Assembly: GCF_910592395.1 (NCBI RefSeq)
Contig: NC_088308.1
Location: 24,259,501-24,323,500 of the forward strand
Direction: 5' to 3'
DNA length: 64,000 nucleotides
Origin: Lineus longissimus
Lineage: Eukaryota > Nemertea > Pilidiophora > Heteronemertea > Lineidae
Shown: one piece after another, positions 25,852-38,996 of the stretch
Layout of the letters: every line of letters begins with the position of its first letter
Position numbering within the stretch: position 1 is the stretch's first letter
Translations under genes and position numbers: made by a program
Notes under the pieces: model-generated
Database searches by the model: none
What the model was told of the DNA's origin: nothing
Seen by the model: only the letters and a program-made list of their open reading frames with translations

Positions 25852-28800
25852 TCTTTCCAAAACAAAAGATAAACACTATTCAACACCAGGGGAAACTTGT
25901 TAAAAATTAGGAAAGGTATTCATTTTGACTTGCGCTGATATGTTCTGCTATTTCGAGTGTTAAGAACAAAAATTATATTAAGTTCTGCTTAAAATAACTA
26001 ATCTAACGAAAATCATACCTACATTTTCTTTGAGATTTTAGCTGCTTTTTAAATATCTTGACAGTAATGAGACATGCCTTTCTCTAAAGCCTGTCGATGA
26101 AAACCAGGCATGTCTTTGGCATGAACGTAAAAGCAGCATTCATTCATGAGATTCCCCAGTGTCACCGTGTGATCGAAAGGAGCATGGTGGAAACTTTGCC
26201 TTTAATTTCACGCCCCTGTGCTCCTAATCATTTGGCGAATCATCTTGAAATGGCTCATAGATCTATGTCAATTATCTATTTGATGTCGCAGGATTGATCA
26301 CATAGCTAGACCTGGATTATCCATAATCTCATTTCCTATTGTGACGATGTCCAGGAATCTTGTTTGGATATATGGGGATGCAGAATTTCTTGTAAACGTG
26401 GTTGTCGCGAGGCAAATGTTTTCTTTTTATATTTTCGTTACATGTAAGAGACGAAAACAAGCCCAGAAAAACATGCATGTGACATCTTGAATCTGTTTCT
26501 CATTTCACTCTCTGAACCTCTCTTCAACAACTTAGTTTGAAGAATTCGAATGTCTCTGATATGACTCTGACATGTTAGAGACACATCACAATGATGTCAA
26601 GTGCACTAAAATATTGAAGAATCAGTGCAATGCGCCTCAGCCATCGAGCTGGCGAATAGAGGAGACTTCAACGCCATTTAAGGAACACCAGTGCTATTTA
26701 CTAATGCGATAAGGTCTCAACGTTTAATTATCTCTCTTGCTATAAGATGCATCATTGGCTTAAAAGGAGATTTCGTCGAAATATCGTCATGGCAGAACTC
26801 GGCGAGTGTGGAAAGTCAACATTGATCTACTATCAGAGTTCTTCAACTCGACTGGAGCTGTGTAAATACACCAGCCTAATCGAATTTAATAGCGAACCCG
26901 TTGAATTAACGCATTGTGCAGTATGGTCACGGCGTGGCTATGGGGACAAGGGACTTGACATGATTTTAGATTATGATGAGAAGCTGTAGTTTGCCCGTTC
27001 ATCAAGAAGAAGTACACGTATTACAATTTATATTTACAACTGTTGTTGATGTGGTTATTGTGACAAGACTTGACAAGTATTTGTATCATAACGAGGATAC
27101 AGAGTAATACAAAGCCAAATGACCAAGTTTTTCTGACTTTTCACTGTAGACCTGAACTAAACGCTGCATGTTTGTTTTTTATGTATCCAATGGTCGTTCT
27201 GACCTGTAAACCAATATTTTCTGATGCTATTTAAAAAAGAAATATTAAAATCCGGCCACTTACAAATATAAGAGTTATCGCGAAAATTACATGGTACGGG
27301 TAGCGAACCGAACAATTATCACCAAATGGGAAGCACGTTCAAGATGGCCGCCATTGCTGCAATGGACCCGTTGCTAAAAGGTATCGGAATGACCTTAATG
27401 TAATCCTTTCAAGTACATTAACCAAAGGAATTCAGGATTTTCATGAAAAAAATCTACTGAGCAGAAAATAGGCATGTATATTGGCGAACTTGCGTACTCT
27501 CGGAAAATAACCGCAAGTACTTCGTGCATTGAAGGATATCATGTCATTCGATCAAATTCACTATCATCTACTTGGTATCCTATCACATCAGTGTCAAACG
27601 GCAACATCCTCAGTACCATAAGCTGTTGTCTGACACTTGACATTCTAATGATAATCAATAGTGTCAATTTGCGTAGGAGCACGTCAGTGCGTAACCCGAG
27701 ACACGCATCTCAGATTATATAGTAAATCTCGGAATAATCTCATTCTTTAGATTAGGCTTATCAATCATTAGCTGACAAAAGGATCTATATTTTCTATGCA
27801 GATTTTGTAGGTGTAGGATGCGGATCGTCTGAAATGTGACTACTGTATACGATATTTTCATCTAAAGGTGTGTTTTTCAAGTGACGAGTCGCATGCACGT
27901 TAAAATAGGCGCGTCAGTTTCGCAAACGGATGATAACGAACTAGTTTCAGTGCATGAGATTTGCAGATTGCAGTTCATAATGTTTTTCCTTTGCAATTGT
28001 GATCTACCAACACTCATCACCTCGTCGTATCATTATGTGAAACATCGATCGAACATTGATACGCTGTTCCTCAGCGACAGTGAAATATATGTCGATAGCT
28101 ACTCCAGAGGCTTCAACGTGGGTTGCTGTTCATGATCACCAAAAATTGGTCGTACCATTTCTTTCCGTTTCATCACTCTGAAGATATTTAGATACTTAAC
28201 ACTCGAACCGATATCAGCCATTATCAGCTGCCAATATCCATTCATATGTACCTATACTCATTTAAGTTGGCACAGTCCTGTCAAATTAGATAAACATCCA
28301 CGTCAAATTTAACGTCTCGTCAGAAAGGCCATTACACTACAGCAGATTTGTCGCCCTGTGGTAGACATTTATAATCATACGGTACGTGTAGATGCCAGTA
28401 TAGCAGCCTGTTGATATCTAACGGTTCCATTTCATGCGAGACGAGTTCAATCAAAAACGTTCTTTCGTGCGTTATTGCTCCCAAATGACTTCAGCTAAAT
28501 TGGTGCATTCTCATTCAGATTACTGCCGACAGCTTCTTCCCTTGGTGTAATCTACTTCCGCGATGTAGGAAATTGTAGGTTTCTTTCATGGTATGGCATT
28601 TGTGGCCATACAGTGCTTTACCAAACCTAGCCCCTTTTCTATTCGGGTGTATAACTTCAAAATGTACGCAAGAAACGCTTAAAACACTTTTCAGGCGGAT
28701 TAAAAGGCAAAATCGCATCAAATATTTCTTTAGGTGGTTCTGTGGTTGTGTGTTAAAAAACACTCAAAAATTGCACATGTGTATTAAATCTATGTCGTGT

Positions 28801-30953
28801 GCTTTCCTGTTTATCGCTATTGTAAAAATTGTGGCAACTATCTGACGCCGCAACATTTGAAGTACAAGTAATTGAATAACAGGAATAAGAAAGCAGTAGT
28901 GCAATATATATATGGTCTCAAGTGACGGATAGAAACCCTGATATGAACACGACACGATCCTTTACATTATCGTCCTTATACGTTATCCGATTGGTCTAAA
29001 TAATGAAATCTGGCCACCCTACTCCGATATGAAGTGACGTCCCCATGCTAGCAATCACGTCCCTTATATCATTATTACATCTCGGTATTATCCACAATCC
29101 CATAACAAGGTTCGGGTGATGGATCAGATATCGCCCAAACTTGTTTACGGATTCCAAACTGACTACAATTTGTCATCCAAACCGCATAACACTCCGCTCG
29201 TTAACGAAGTCAAATATGTTTGCAGAGATTTCCCCCCGCCACCTCCATAATCTGCGTCTCACACCGCTGTAATATCAACCAGAAAGTCAAGAACCCATTA
29301 CTTGGGCTGTCCATGGGTCATAAATCACAAAACCTGCCCATGTCTAGGTTTCTCAATCATGCCATCTCCTTTACGTGGACAACTGAACTGAATACAAATA
29401 TGGGCAGTTTTTTGTCGTATGAGGCAATATTCAACTATCATGAAATTCCTGTCCTGTACGCACAGGCAAATCTGTCAAATAGTCGTTTTTAAACACTAAC
29501 TATGTTTCGTTTGATCCATCTCCAGTGTCACCTTTCCCACTTTTTCAGTGACATACGCTGAAGTGCTGCCGTACATTTCGCTCCAAAAAAGTGTTCTTCT
29601 CGATTCTCCCCGAGGACACGTTGTTGTTTTTTGTACCGATGTCACATTCCCAAAGCCGCACCTTGGGTCACTATAATGTCGAAATATCCAATATGAAGGT
29701 AAATCCTTTTCCGGAGCTGGCTTGTCTCAGTTTCATGGCGCAAGCAAGTCAAGCAGTCTGCTTCTATAGTCGTCAAGAAGTCAAAACATGGCAACACAGC
29801 TTAATTGTGAAGAGGACCGCTGGCATTTTTTGTTTTCCCTACTTACAAGTTAAAGCAATCTTATGATTTCTTGGCGCAATGCCATCTGCTTGTTATCGGA
29901 TGTTTAAAGTTCGTGAGTGTAAATAATCAAATATTTGAACCTGGGAAAAATAGCTTGAACATTATTATCGAAAATCCTCAGGCTTTTTAAATGTTAATGT
30001 TAATGCCTTGATGGTTAAGATAGATCCTCAGTGTACCAACTTATTAGGCAAGCAAACGAAAGAAAAGTGCGTTGTCAATAATCACCTTTCACTAAGACCT
30101 TCTTTCGTGATATGTCTGTCCCCAGTCGTTGGGAGAGAAATACAGGAGAAAAACCTTCCAAGTCATAATCCTATCAAGGTGTTTATATGAACCCAACCCT
30201 TGCTTTTGAAGAAGCAGGTTTCCTGTATTCGATGGTAAAGTATTTATGTGTTAGCTGCTATCAAACCTAGCCACGTGTCTATTTTTTACAGTCTGTGTCT
30301 TTTTTCGCAAAACACAATCTGATTCACACAATGTGGGGCGAAGGCAATGTTGCTGCTGAATTACGAAAAGTCTATGATCCGGCTAACTCGTGACATGACA
30401 TTGTGCGATCAATCCTATATATGTCATCACAGATCGTGGGGGTTCAGCAGCGAATCACTTCGCCGTCTGCAAAGCCTCAGAAGATAAAGTTCTCTCTTAC
30501 CATGGCTACTTTGAGTATGTACCAGATACATCCCCGGTAAATTCCACTTCAGCCGCTTTGTAAGCGGAAATGAAGGTAGTCAGCAGAGGTATTAGAGTGG
30601 GCAATCAGAGAATCTACCAAATTAGTATAACATGATGGGTGCCATTCTGGCCATATATCTTCATGCGGTATTGAATCTTCGCCAAGAAATTACATGCATA
30701 TTCTCAAGAGCTGAATTCGCCAGGGAGATTTACTTCAGTCTAAATGTCACACAGTCATAGCATTGGGTCAATACATACAACGTTTAATTCATTTTAGATA
30801 ACGAGCTTTGAAATTATGCAGTCAATTATTTTTCCTACTTATTTGAAAAAATGCATTCAATTATCATCAATCACTTTGATTAGATAATGTTCAACTTAGT
30901 TATCAAGCGTAACTACGGAGAGTGGAGTAATCATTTGGCACTATGAGTACAAA
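25852..30953. other. Geneless stretch, nothing recognised
   Basis: No family is recognised. A YY1-like core (AAGATGGCCGCCAT) is present near 27342. Several 80-90 codon frames exist, but none has a known motif or convincing splice signals. Confidence 0.45.
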
Positions 30954-31075
30954 ATGATAATAGTACTAATAATGATAATATTAACATTGATAATATTGCT
31001 ATTGACAATCTATTCTTGACAAGTATGGATTAATCTATACTTGATAATGATAATATTGATCAAAATAATAATATC
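30954..31075. repeat. GATAAT/AATAAT-rich low-complexity tract
   Basis: The segment is made largely of AATGATAATATT-like words, which recur exactly at about 30971 and 31046, with GATAAT and AATAAT steps between them. It looks like an old degenerate trinucleotide or hexanucleotide microsatellite. Confidence 0.75.
31020..31043. repeat. 24 bp near-perfect palindrome centred on GATTAATC
   Basis: The arms CAAGTAT and ATACTTG flank GATTAATC with a single mismatched pair. The centre holds two overlapping, opposed homeodomain TAAT/ATTA cores. It lies within the GATAAT-rich tract. Confidence 0.65.
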
Positions 31076-31606
31076 CATGTGTTTGCATAATGTACTGCTT
31101 TTTCGTGATATGAAAGAAACCGATTGACCATTAACGACAGGTCATGGTGCACTCAAACTAGGTGACGAGATATGGATTGAACCTAAGTCTTCATTCCCAT
31201 CACTTATAGTCACTCACTTCTACCAACATTATCATCTTCATGTAAGCTTACTGATAATAAATAGCCTAGTATGTAATTGGTAATACGTAATTACCGTAAG
31301 TGAATTGAAATTCCTTGTGGACTGATTTGGCTGACAGTTATGTCGACTACAATTATTGGATTTCTTCTCATAAGTGGCGTAAAAGGCTAACCGTTCCCGT
31401 AAACCAATAAGAATAATCGGTGCTAATTTGATCATTTTCAACAGTCTGAAAGCAGCCCTTTTGAAAATCGGGGGAAATCAATTATTGTTGTATTGTATCA
31501 GAGCTCTCTTCATATTAACGGCAGTGACGAGAATCACTCCCCGTCTCTAGTCTCATCTCCAATCCATTGTACACTGCCTGTTCTAGTTGCCTAACAAAGT
31601 ATTAAT

Positions 31607-31636
31607 CTATCCTTCCATCCTAATTTTCAGGTAAGT
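31607..31636 (+). other. Candidate recursive splice site 2
   Basis: A strong polypyrimidine tract (31607-31627) ends in TTTTCAG at 31630 and is joined directly to GTAAGT (31631-31636). Branch-like ATTAATC and CCTAACA sequences lie 20-40 nt upstream. A secondary donor, AAG followed by GTAGGA, occurs at 31671, which would define a 40 nt recursive-splice exon (31631-31670). Together with sites 1 and 3 on the same strand, this argues for a very long plus-strand intron. Confidence 0.5.
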
Positions 31637-31687
31637 GATCACCCACTATCTGTCACGACACCAGATTAAGGTAGGATCCATTTCTCC

Positions 31688-31705
31688 TTTGTCGTGCACG
31701 ACAAA
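31688..31705. repeat. Perfect 18 bp palindrome
   Basis: TTTGTCGTGCACGACAAA is exactly self-complementary. It sits 12 bp past the secondary GTAGGA donor of recursive site 2. It could form a hairpin in RNA or bind a dimeric factor as DNA. Confidence 0.8.
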
Positions 31706-34700
31706 CAGCCCAAGGTAAACAACCAATAATTCCGTCCTGTTGCACGACTCTACTTCTCTTATGAAAAAATGCAACACTGTACAATACCTCACGGCTACTA
31801 GAGTATTTCAACATCAAAAGCTATCGGTCGTTGTCCGCCTCACCTCTTTATCTTTGATGAGAGTGCATATCCTTGGAAAATGAGGTGAACAGCCATAAGC
31901 TAAATGAATTTTATTAGTTGACAACGATCACGTATGAACAGAACTACAGGTGGTGTGAGCCGTTTGATTGGGCAGCTTTTCTGCGAGATTTTTTAAGGTT
32001 GGTGGAGATATTGCACTGGAGGAAGATAACTTGGCATGCGGTTACAGTTGGTGACATGTCATTTTGTAGAGAATATGGTCTTGCTATGAATTTTTGGTGG
32101 ACGATTTCCTTTATTTCGAGGCATGTCCCCACTTGTCTTACAGGAAGGTTATGGTACACTGCCGTCGTGTCTCTTCCACCACAGACAAGATTCGCCCATT
32201 CATATACAACATGTCATTTTCGATACTCGAAAAAGAGTCTGTTGCAATACGCATGTAAGACAAAAAAGTATAAATCCTTGCCAAACTTTCATTCTTAGCC
32301 TAATTGCGTTGCGTCTACACACGGGGTATCAATGACACTCATCCAGCCCAGCGACATCAGTATTCACTTGGCTTTACCCACTACATTATGGAGCGGCCTT
32401 GTCAGCTCGCTGATGACCGCATCCTAATCTGAATTGAGTGGCATCGTTAGGTGATAACACAGGCTGTCAGGCGTTTCTAACATTCGGTCACATCAGGGAG
32501 GTACCGAAGATGATTGATCAAATGCATACATAGACTTACTCGTTTTATACGTTTGCGCTCTTGCCGGATAGAGAGAAGTAACACAATACATCTATTATTT
32601 AGCTCCGACTATTTCCCTAATACACAATCGCCTGCTCAATATTCCATGTGTCTTCCAGCCGCTCTCGTCAAGTGCCACACACCACTGGAGAGTTGATCCA
32701 TTTATTTTTGCGAGATTGGACATTGATTTTTGTTGGTTCAGGTGAATGGCTTCCTAATGCTCAGTGAGATTGGTATCTGTACAAAACAGGAAACTAACTC
32801 AGTGAAGATGGGGTTGGCTCTGGCTCATCATGTTGTCCTTCGTATCATCATTCTGTCGGTGTAGCTGTGTTCAGTGACGGTGCAGAGAACACCAGACCGT
32901 CGCACCAGATGTAGTAGCAAAATCTATCAGCAGCAAAGATATTCAACGCCACATTGAAACACATCATCGCCAGCGCTATCAACTCTTGTCCGGTCAACGT
33001 TTCACAGGAAAAGCTATTTCACACGTTCCCGTGATTGTTGGCTGACCATACTATCTATTTGCAATTCACTTCAGCTCCTAATGGAAACAAAAACAGGACT
33101 TATCTCGGTGATGTATTGCCATTTCTTTGCGGTTATCACGGGATCGTTGCATGATTTGAGTCCAAGGAGAGCTTATTAAAGATTTTCGTTTTACTGACCA
33201 AATCGCATTTTTTATCATTTGCGTGTCTCCGTATTCTTCTTTTTACAAGAACTAATTGCCTCCAAAGAAGAAGACCTTAAGTTTTGCAGTTTGTGAAAGG
33301 TATCCATGCTGTTGGGTTGTGGAATTAAATTAAGATGCTTTAGCCTCGATCTCACGCTTGGTGCAAGAGACTGCTTTAGTGTATTTGCTTGCTTTTGAGG
33401 CATCATGCGTTCGTTCATTCTGCTCTATTTCACCATTTTTGGCATTGTGTCTCTCGGTGTTGTGTTCTTATGATGCAGGCGTCACAGTGTGTGATGGTCT
33501 GAGGTACGTTTGAAAGTTGAAAAATGTTTACTCTTTTAGATCTCTTACCCGTGGGTATTCATTCTGACTCCACCAGGAAGTACTTCAGGTCACGGGTTGG
33601 TTACAAATTCACCACCCTCAAGCGGGTGATCTGCACGTTGCGTCAAGGATAGAAACTGAACATCGGAAAAAGGAAGGGTCACAGGTGCCGTGCCTAATAG
33701 GTGTCAAGGCTAACGGCTCACTCTAGTAGACCATCTGTATCTTATACATTTAGCGATCTTGATTAGGGACCTGAGGGATGTGTACATGTGTGCGTACATC
33801 GGAAGACGTTTTTTTTTTGCTAATGATTTCCTCTGGCTGCGGTAGTTTTCCGCTTGCCAAAGCAAAACTTTTTCTTCTGACCTAGGGGTTACATATCGCG
33901 AGACATTCAACTGGGTTGGATTATCACCGTTTGGTGACGAGTAAAAATAGTGTAACTCTAACAACAACTTAAAGATCTAAATGCCACGACGTTTACAGTG
34001 TGTGTTGGTTCGACGAGCCTGGCTGAAAGATGAAATATTCTGGGGTACGCTAATAACAGATAACTGATACCAGGGTGGTTTTTTGCACTCTCTTAACTTC
34101 GTCTAGTCATATTTGATGATGAACTTCTTCCCTTTTATGTCATCAATGATTTAAAATGAATATGAATTATAAGGCAGCCCAGCTCAGTTATATGTCAGCG
34201 ATGACATCTTGTCCAACGTAACGCACTTATCGATGCTAGATTCGACCATCATTGATGAATAATGAAAGCAATGCGAGTGACAAGAGTTATTGAAAGAAAA
34301 TTTCGCACCGAACCCCAAATAAAATATTCAAGCATCACAAATTTGATCAGGAAGCGCAGTTGGTAGTATCATAATTTAGTGAAACGGCTGATAAATGAGT
34401 ATTTACAAATTCAATAACATGGTACCATTTACCAAAAAAACAGCATTTTCCCCAAGTGCACGCCACACGTACATCATGCATGCCAATACTTTTAGACAAT
34501 TGTGCTGGACTTCGTTTCCCGTTTGACAAAGTTCACTATATCACCACCAGTTGCTTGATTCTTCTGTGCTCACCGAGGAAAAAAAGAATTTCAGTTCGTG
34601 ATCCACAACATTTACCCCAATTTTTTTATTCGGATCCATGTTATATTTCATATCGCCGGTTTTCAAACATAATCAAGTCCCCCCAAACGGCCATTCATTC

Positions 34701-35258
34701 CAATTCAACCTATCACGTAGATTGCATGTCAAAAATTCATTTGGAAATAGCCAAAAATGAGGTGGCTGTAATCTTTTAAAACGTTTATACGATATTGTTA
34801 GAGTAGAATCGTCTCCTACTTCAGGCAGGAGCTCGTTGAAAATTCACATTAATTTAATGCACCATATTTGGCACACTGGGTATATTTTTTTGGGCTTTTA
34901 GACATATTAAAATATTCAAGGACTGCTTTGCGCGCCGTACTCTTCCCGATAGCGATGGTTCATTGAGGCTGTGTGCATATGCAAATATGGCTTGCGATTC
35001 CATATTTTTTCATGTCTTAGAGATGAAGTATTATACGCTAATGCAAGCAGCTATAGTAATCATAAATCATGGTATTGAAATGAACTTGCATGATATGCAT
35101 TACCATGATGGCATAAATGACTGGATACAATCTCAATTTTATATAATGTCTAGAATTCCTCAAAGCCCCTGCCTCGTACATCTATTGCTGTGTCAGATGA
35201 AAGACAGTATAGAGACTACTAATTGTCAGTCGCCGCGACATTGTGCTATGCTATACAG
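31706..35258. other. Geneless stretch
   Basis: No gene is recognised. A weaker acceptor/donor juxtaposition on the plus strand (TTGGTTCAG then GTGAAT, junction at 32741) is present but has a poor donor. The 126-codon plus-strand frame at 31918-32298 is tryptophan-rich, begins at TTG and matches nothing I know. Confidence 0.4.
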
Positions 35259-35421
35259 TCACTAGTATCAGGCTTTTTCCGACTTCTTAACGATTTCTGT
35301 AAAATTTTCCATAAAATTCCGACATTGTCCTACTTTTCCCTGAAATGTCGGATTTCGTCAGATAAATCAGGAAAAAGTTAGAGAAACCGTTAAGAAGTCG
35401 GAAAAAACCTCCTACTGGTGA
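35259..35421. mobile_element. 163 bp fold-back (MITE-like) element
   Basis: Perfect 19 bp inverted arms (35274-35292 and 35388-35406, TTTTTCCGACTTCTTAACG) extend with mismatches outward to TCAC...GTGA and inward through TTTCT and TTTTCC blocks. A second inner stem, CCGACATT (35319-35326) with AATGTCGG (35344-35351), completes the fold, so nearly the whole element can form one long hairpin. No obvious target-site duplication was found. It has no coding capacity. It may be a non-autonomous fold-back transposon, or a source of hairpin RNA if transcribed. Confidence 0.7.
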
Positions 35422-36299
35422 GTGTCCAACCTGGCCATATCAGTCAACATATCGTTCCGAATTTCTTTTTTCATCAGTATGATAAAACGATTTGGTACGC
35501 TCAATGGCCACTTTTAACTCTGTTTAGAACAAAAACAACAGTGACCTTGATACAAATAGATTACAAACATGGATGATAGTCGCAAAACAATCGGTATTGG
35601 AGAACTATTATGATTTGATATCTGGATAAAGCCATTACATTCTCTACTATTTACCTTGACCTTTGTTTTCAATTTGCATTCGTTGTAGCTCTGGCGAGGC
35701 TTCATCGTTTATATCGATGAATACCATCAGCTGGTGTAACTACATCTGTGAGGGCCAACTGAGGCTTTGGTATATACGGAGATAAAAAAAGATATGGTTC
35801 AAACGCGCGCATTGAGAGTCGGGATAGTCTAAATGCTAAATGGCGTCGAGGCTGAACTATCTAAGGTTGATTTCTCAAGAGCCATCTAGGTAATTTCTTA
35901 TCGGGATTTCCCAGAGGGCTGTTAGTTTAGCACAGTTTGGCATGACTGTTAATTATATAACATGCAAAGTTTAGACGCTCGTGTTCCTAGCTGACTAGGC
36001 AACAGTTAAGCCCTACAGCTACCGGGATGCTTCCACATGGTGCTCCAGTTGAGGACAGGTTTATATTTTATCGTTGCTAGTATGTCGACTTGATTTTCTC
36101 TAATGAAAAAGCCTGTCGCACTACATGTCACAGTAAAATATGACACTTTGAAAGCGCCAAGATACGCTGTCGTCTGGCATAATTTATATATACATATGCG
36201 AGAAAATCGTATATTAACTAATCAAATGAAAAAAAACCCAGTGATGGCATTCATGGAGCTCGGCAGCATACGCCGTCTTTGTGGAGGTAAAGAAAATGA

Positions 36300-36629
36300 A
36301 CGGAGAAGGAAATTTGCTTGCTGAAGAAATATGATAAGCAGGCTGCAGGTATCTTAGATACACTGGCGTTCGGTATTTTAGTAGCATTCGCAACCAAATG
36401 CGTTAGAAAGAAGTTAAACAAACCATATTCCAATATTCTAGTAATTGTATCAAATTATATTTCGATTGATGAAATTAATCTCGGTACAACTAAATTCAAT
36501 AGTGATGTGCTCGATACGGAAATTGATGAGGAAGTAATTCGCACATTGTGTATGCCTAAACTCATGGACGTGGCTGACGCGGGTGAAAGCCAGGATGAAT
36601 GGCTATTTAATAGTTCAGACTCGTCGTAA
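36300..36629 (+). other. Possible small protein or 3'-terminal exon, unrecognised
   Basis: The frame is open from a TGA at 36297 to a TAA at 36629. It has no ATG near its start, so it would have to be a spliced exon. The peptide has a lysine-rich start, one hydrophobic stretch (LDTLAFGILVAFAT), and an acidic, serine-rich tail ending DEWLFNSSDSS, which looks like a genuine C-terminus. No clear upstream 3' splice site was found and no family is recognised. About 110 codons is within chance expectation. Confidence 0.2.
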
Positions 36630-38970
36630 CGATATCCATCAAGATGGGACAAAAGAAAATAAGACGACCTTATCACATTCAGTGTGGCTTTATTTATCGT
36701 CCAATTGGGTTTGGTTCTTTTTTGATCTGTGGGGTTAGTATGGCTTTAGGCATGCTGTCTTTTTGGCTTTCTGATTGAACTCATCTACGTTAAGGCTGCT
36801 TGTCTCCTTAACCTACAGGAGTGAGGTAGTTACAAAAATTCCATTATTTCGGGGTCTGGCTTTTTTATGATGTAATCGTATCGAAGCTAAGACAACGGTG
36901 CCTAATCAGCAGATCTTGCGAAGGAATATGTGAGATTACAGGCCCCTGAGCACGAGAACTTGGATTATTCTGTGACAAATCTGTATTTTATTGGATATCT
37001 GAACAATCTTTTCCAATAATTCTACACTTCCTCAATGTTATCAAGGCCAACGCCCAGGGACGACTTCCCTGTGATACTATATAATGCAACAAGATCATAG
37101 ATAAATATCGATAAATTAGCAGGCCACCAGAAGAAGTGAAGCATGGTCTCTGTTCGATGTCTTCCTCGATCGAGTTCACTTCTGCAAGGTTTTCATTCAT
37201 CTCATGTGAAGGGAGCTTATTTGGTGAATGTGGGGTGCTGGTGATTCTCTTTCTAAACCAGTGGCAACTATCCAATATATGCAATTAAATTTAGGCCTAA
37301 ACTAAAACTACTGTACTTAGGCGGGGCCTTGTTCCATCCCCTTAAATAATGTACAAATTCATTTACAGCATGGCGTGCGCGCTGTATTCTTTTCTCCCGG
37401 TATCTCTGACCGATATCAAACGTACATTAGTATAACAATCACGGCCCTGACTCCCTTGTGTATGATAGCGATATATCAAACGAAAATATTAGACAGAGAA
37501 CATATTACCATCCAATCTCGCAAGGCAATCATATCCAACACCAGAACTCATATGTTACAAGTCCAATGGCATTTCCAGATCACGAGTAGATGTCTATCAT
37601 TTTTTCCGGCTGACATAGACTACCACGGAACGAGATTTATTGTGCAGATAGCGCATTCTTCTCTGCGTGGAGCAGCCAGTGTTTCAGCCTGGCGAGGCAA
37701 ATTCAACCCTCATAGAATAACGAGAATAACCAACCATGTGGATTCCTAATCTGCTGAACCCAAAGCGATTCATACTGAAGTAGCTAAACTGACCGTGGGT
37801 TACTTGTTCGATGTCCATAATTTCTCGGCATGTATGAAGATCATTACTAGAGAATGCTTTCGATATCATTCCCGCTGTATTCATCCTACATCGGCGAATC
37901 ATTGTGGAGATTTTGGACAGGCTTGTATTACCTGCAAGTGTTACTTTGTGGAGTAAAGAAATTGCGTAGCGACACTAATCACAGTTTTACCCTCACCAGT
38001 CCCTAGGTAATTTCCATCTGCTGCATGATTGACCCTAAAGGGAAAGGCACTGAAAATAGTTACTATTACCTAGTCCTCTTCATGTACGCGTTGTCGATGA
38101 ATTGTAGATTTCAACGATTGCGCCTAATTTACACAGAACTACCTTTCCGATAAACGAGCTTTTGTGCTTCCATTTCACCCATGCTTCCTTCCATACATTG
38201 CATCGTTGTTGGCGACTAACGAGACAAAGATGCAATGCCTACAGGCCAAACCCCCCTGATTACATTGACTGAGCAGTCAACAGGAATGCCCAAGAAGAAG
38301 TCACGTCGTCTGCGACGTCATTCACATCTATTGAGCATGTCGAGAGCCACTCCAGATATTAGAAAAAGGGTTGTTGTATGAAGGGAGTTGTTCCACCACG
38401 AATCATTCGAAGTGGGTGAGGATTGGCGGTGGATGCTGCTAATCAGCTGGTACTTCTAGTTTAACACTTTAATATGCAACTCCCAAAAGCCGAAGTAGTG
38501 TACGTCTCCTTATAGCAAATGTCACTCTACGTTATGTTTCTGCTGGACAACAAGTAAAATGTTGATTTGTCTATCTAACTAAAGACAGCGCTATTAGGAT
38601 GCAATTAGCATGACCTAATTATGACGAAATTACCGCATTGTCAATATGTAAGCAAGACATTCAACCATTATATCCCCATAATCCAAAAATTGCTAGAGCG
38701 TAGGCCAGGAGGGTGGACCAAGGGTGAAATGTATTTGTGTCCTATTCAAGTATCACATATCTTTAGCTATCTACGTTGATCGAGCTAAGTCATGTTAACC
38801 AACAATGTGCAACCACTGTGCCTCTGATGCTAATCTATTTTACCTTCTAGTAAGCATGTAGTGCTTCCTGTACTGTCTGTAGCAGTGATACCTGGGGTTC
38901 GATCTGTCTATAGATTCTCACGCTATTTGAATAATTAACGTACCATCCGACCCAATTATGACGTGGCCAC

Positions 38971-38996
38971 GATTAATTGATAGAGAAGAATTAATC
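38971..38996. promoter_or_regulatory. Inverted homeodomain-type sites
   Basis: GATTAATT (38971-38978) and its inverse AATTAATC (38989-38996) are separated by 10 bp, close to one helical turn. Further TAATTA-type cores follow to about 39030. The spacing fits a cooperative homeodomain pair, but this is motif inference only. Confidence 0.3.

Noticed and set aside
26747-26989. GECGKST string resembling a P-loop GTPase
   Set aside because: The glycine required four residues before the GK is replaced by glutamate (ELGECGKST), and no other GTPase motif (DxxG, NKxD) follows.
27336-27352. AAGATGGCCGCCAT, YY1-like initiator
   Set aside because: A single short motif without other promoter elements or a following gene does not support a promoter.
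31918-32298. 126-codon plus-strand frame, possible membrane protein
   Set aside because: Begins at TTG, has no recognisable family, lacks convincing splice borders, and its length is expected by chance.
38880-38925. GGGGTTCGATCTG, possible tRNA B-box
   Set aside because: No A-box at the right distance and no T-stem pairing; too weak even for a SINE call.
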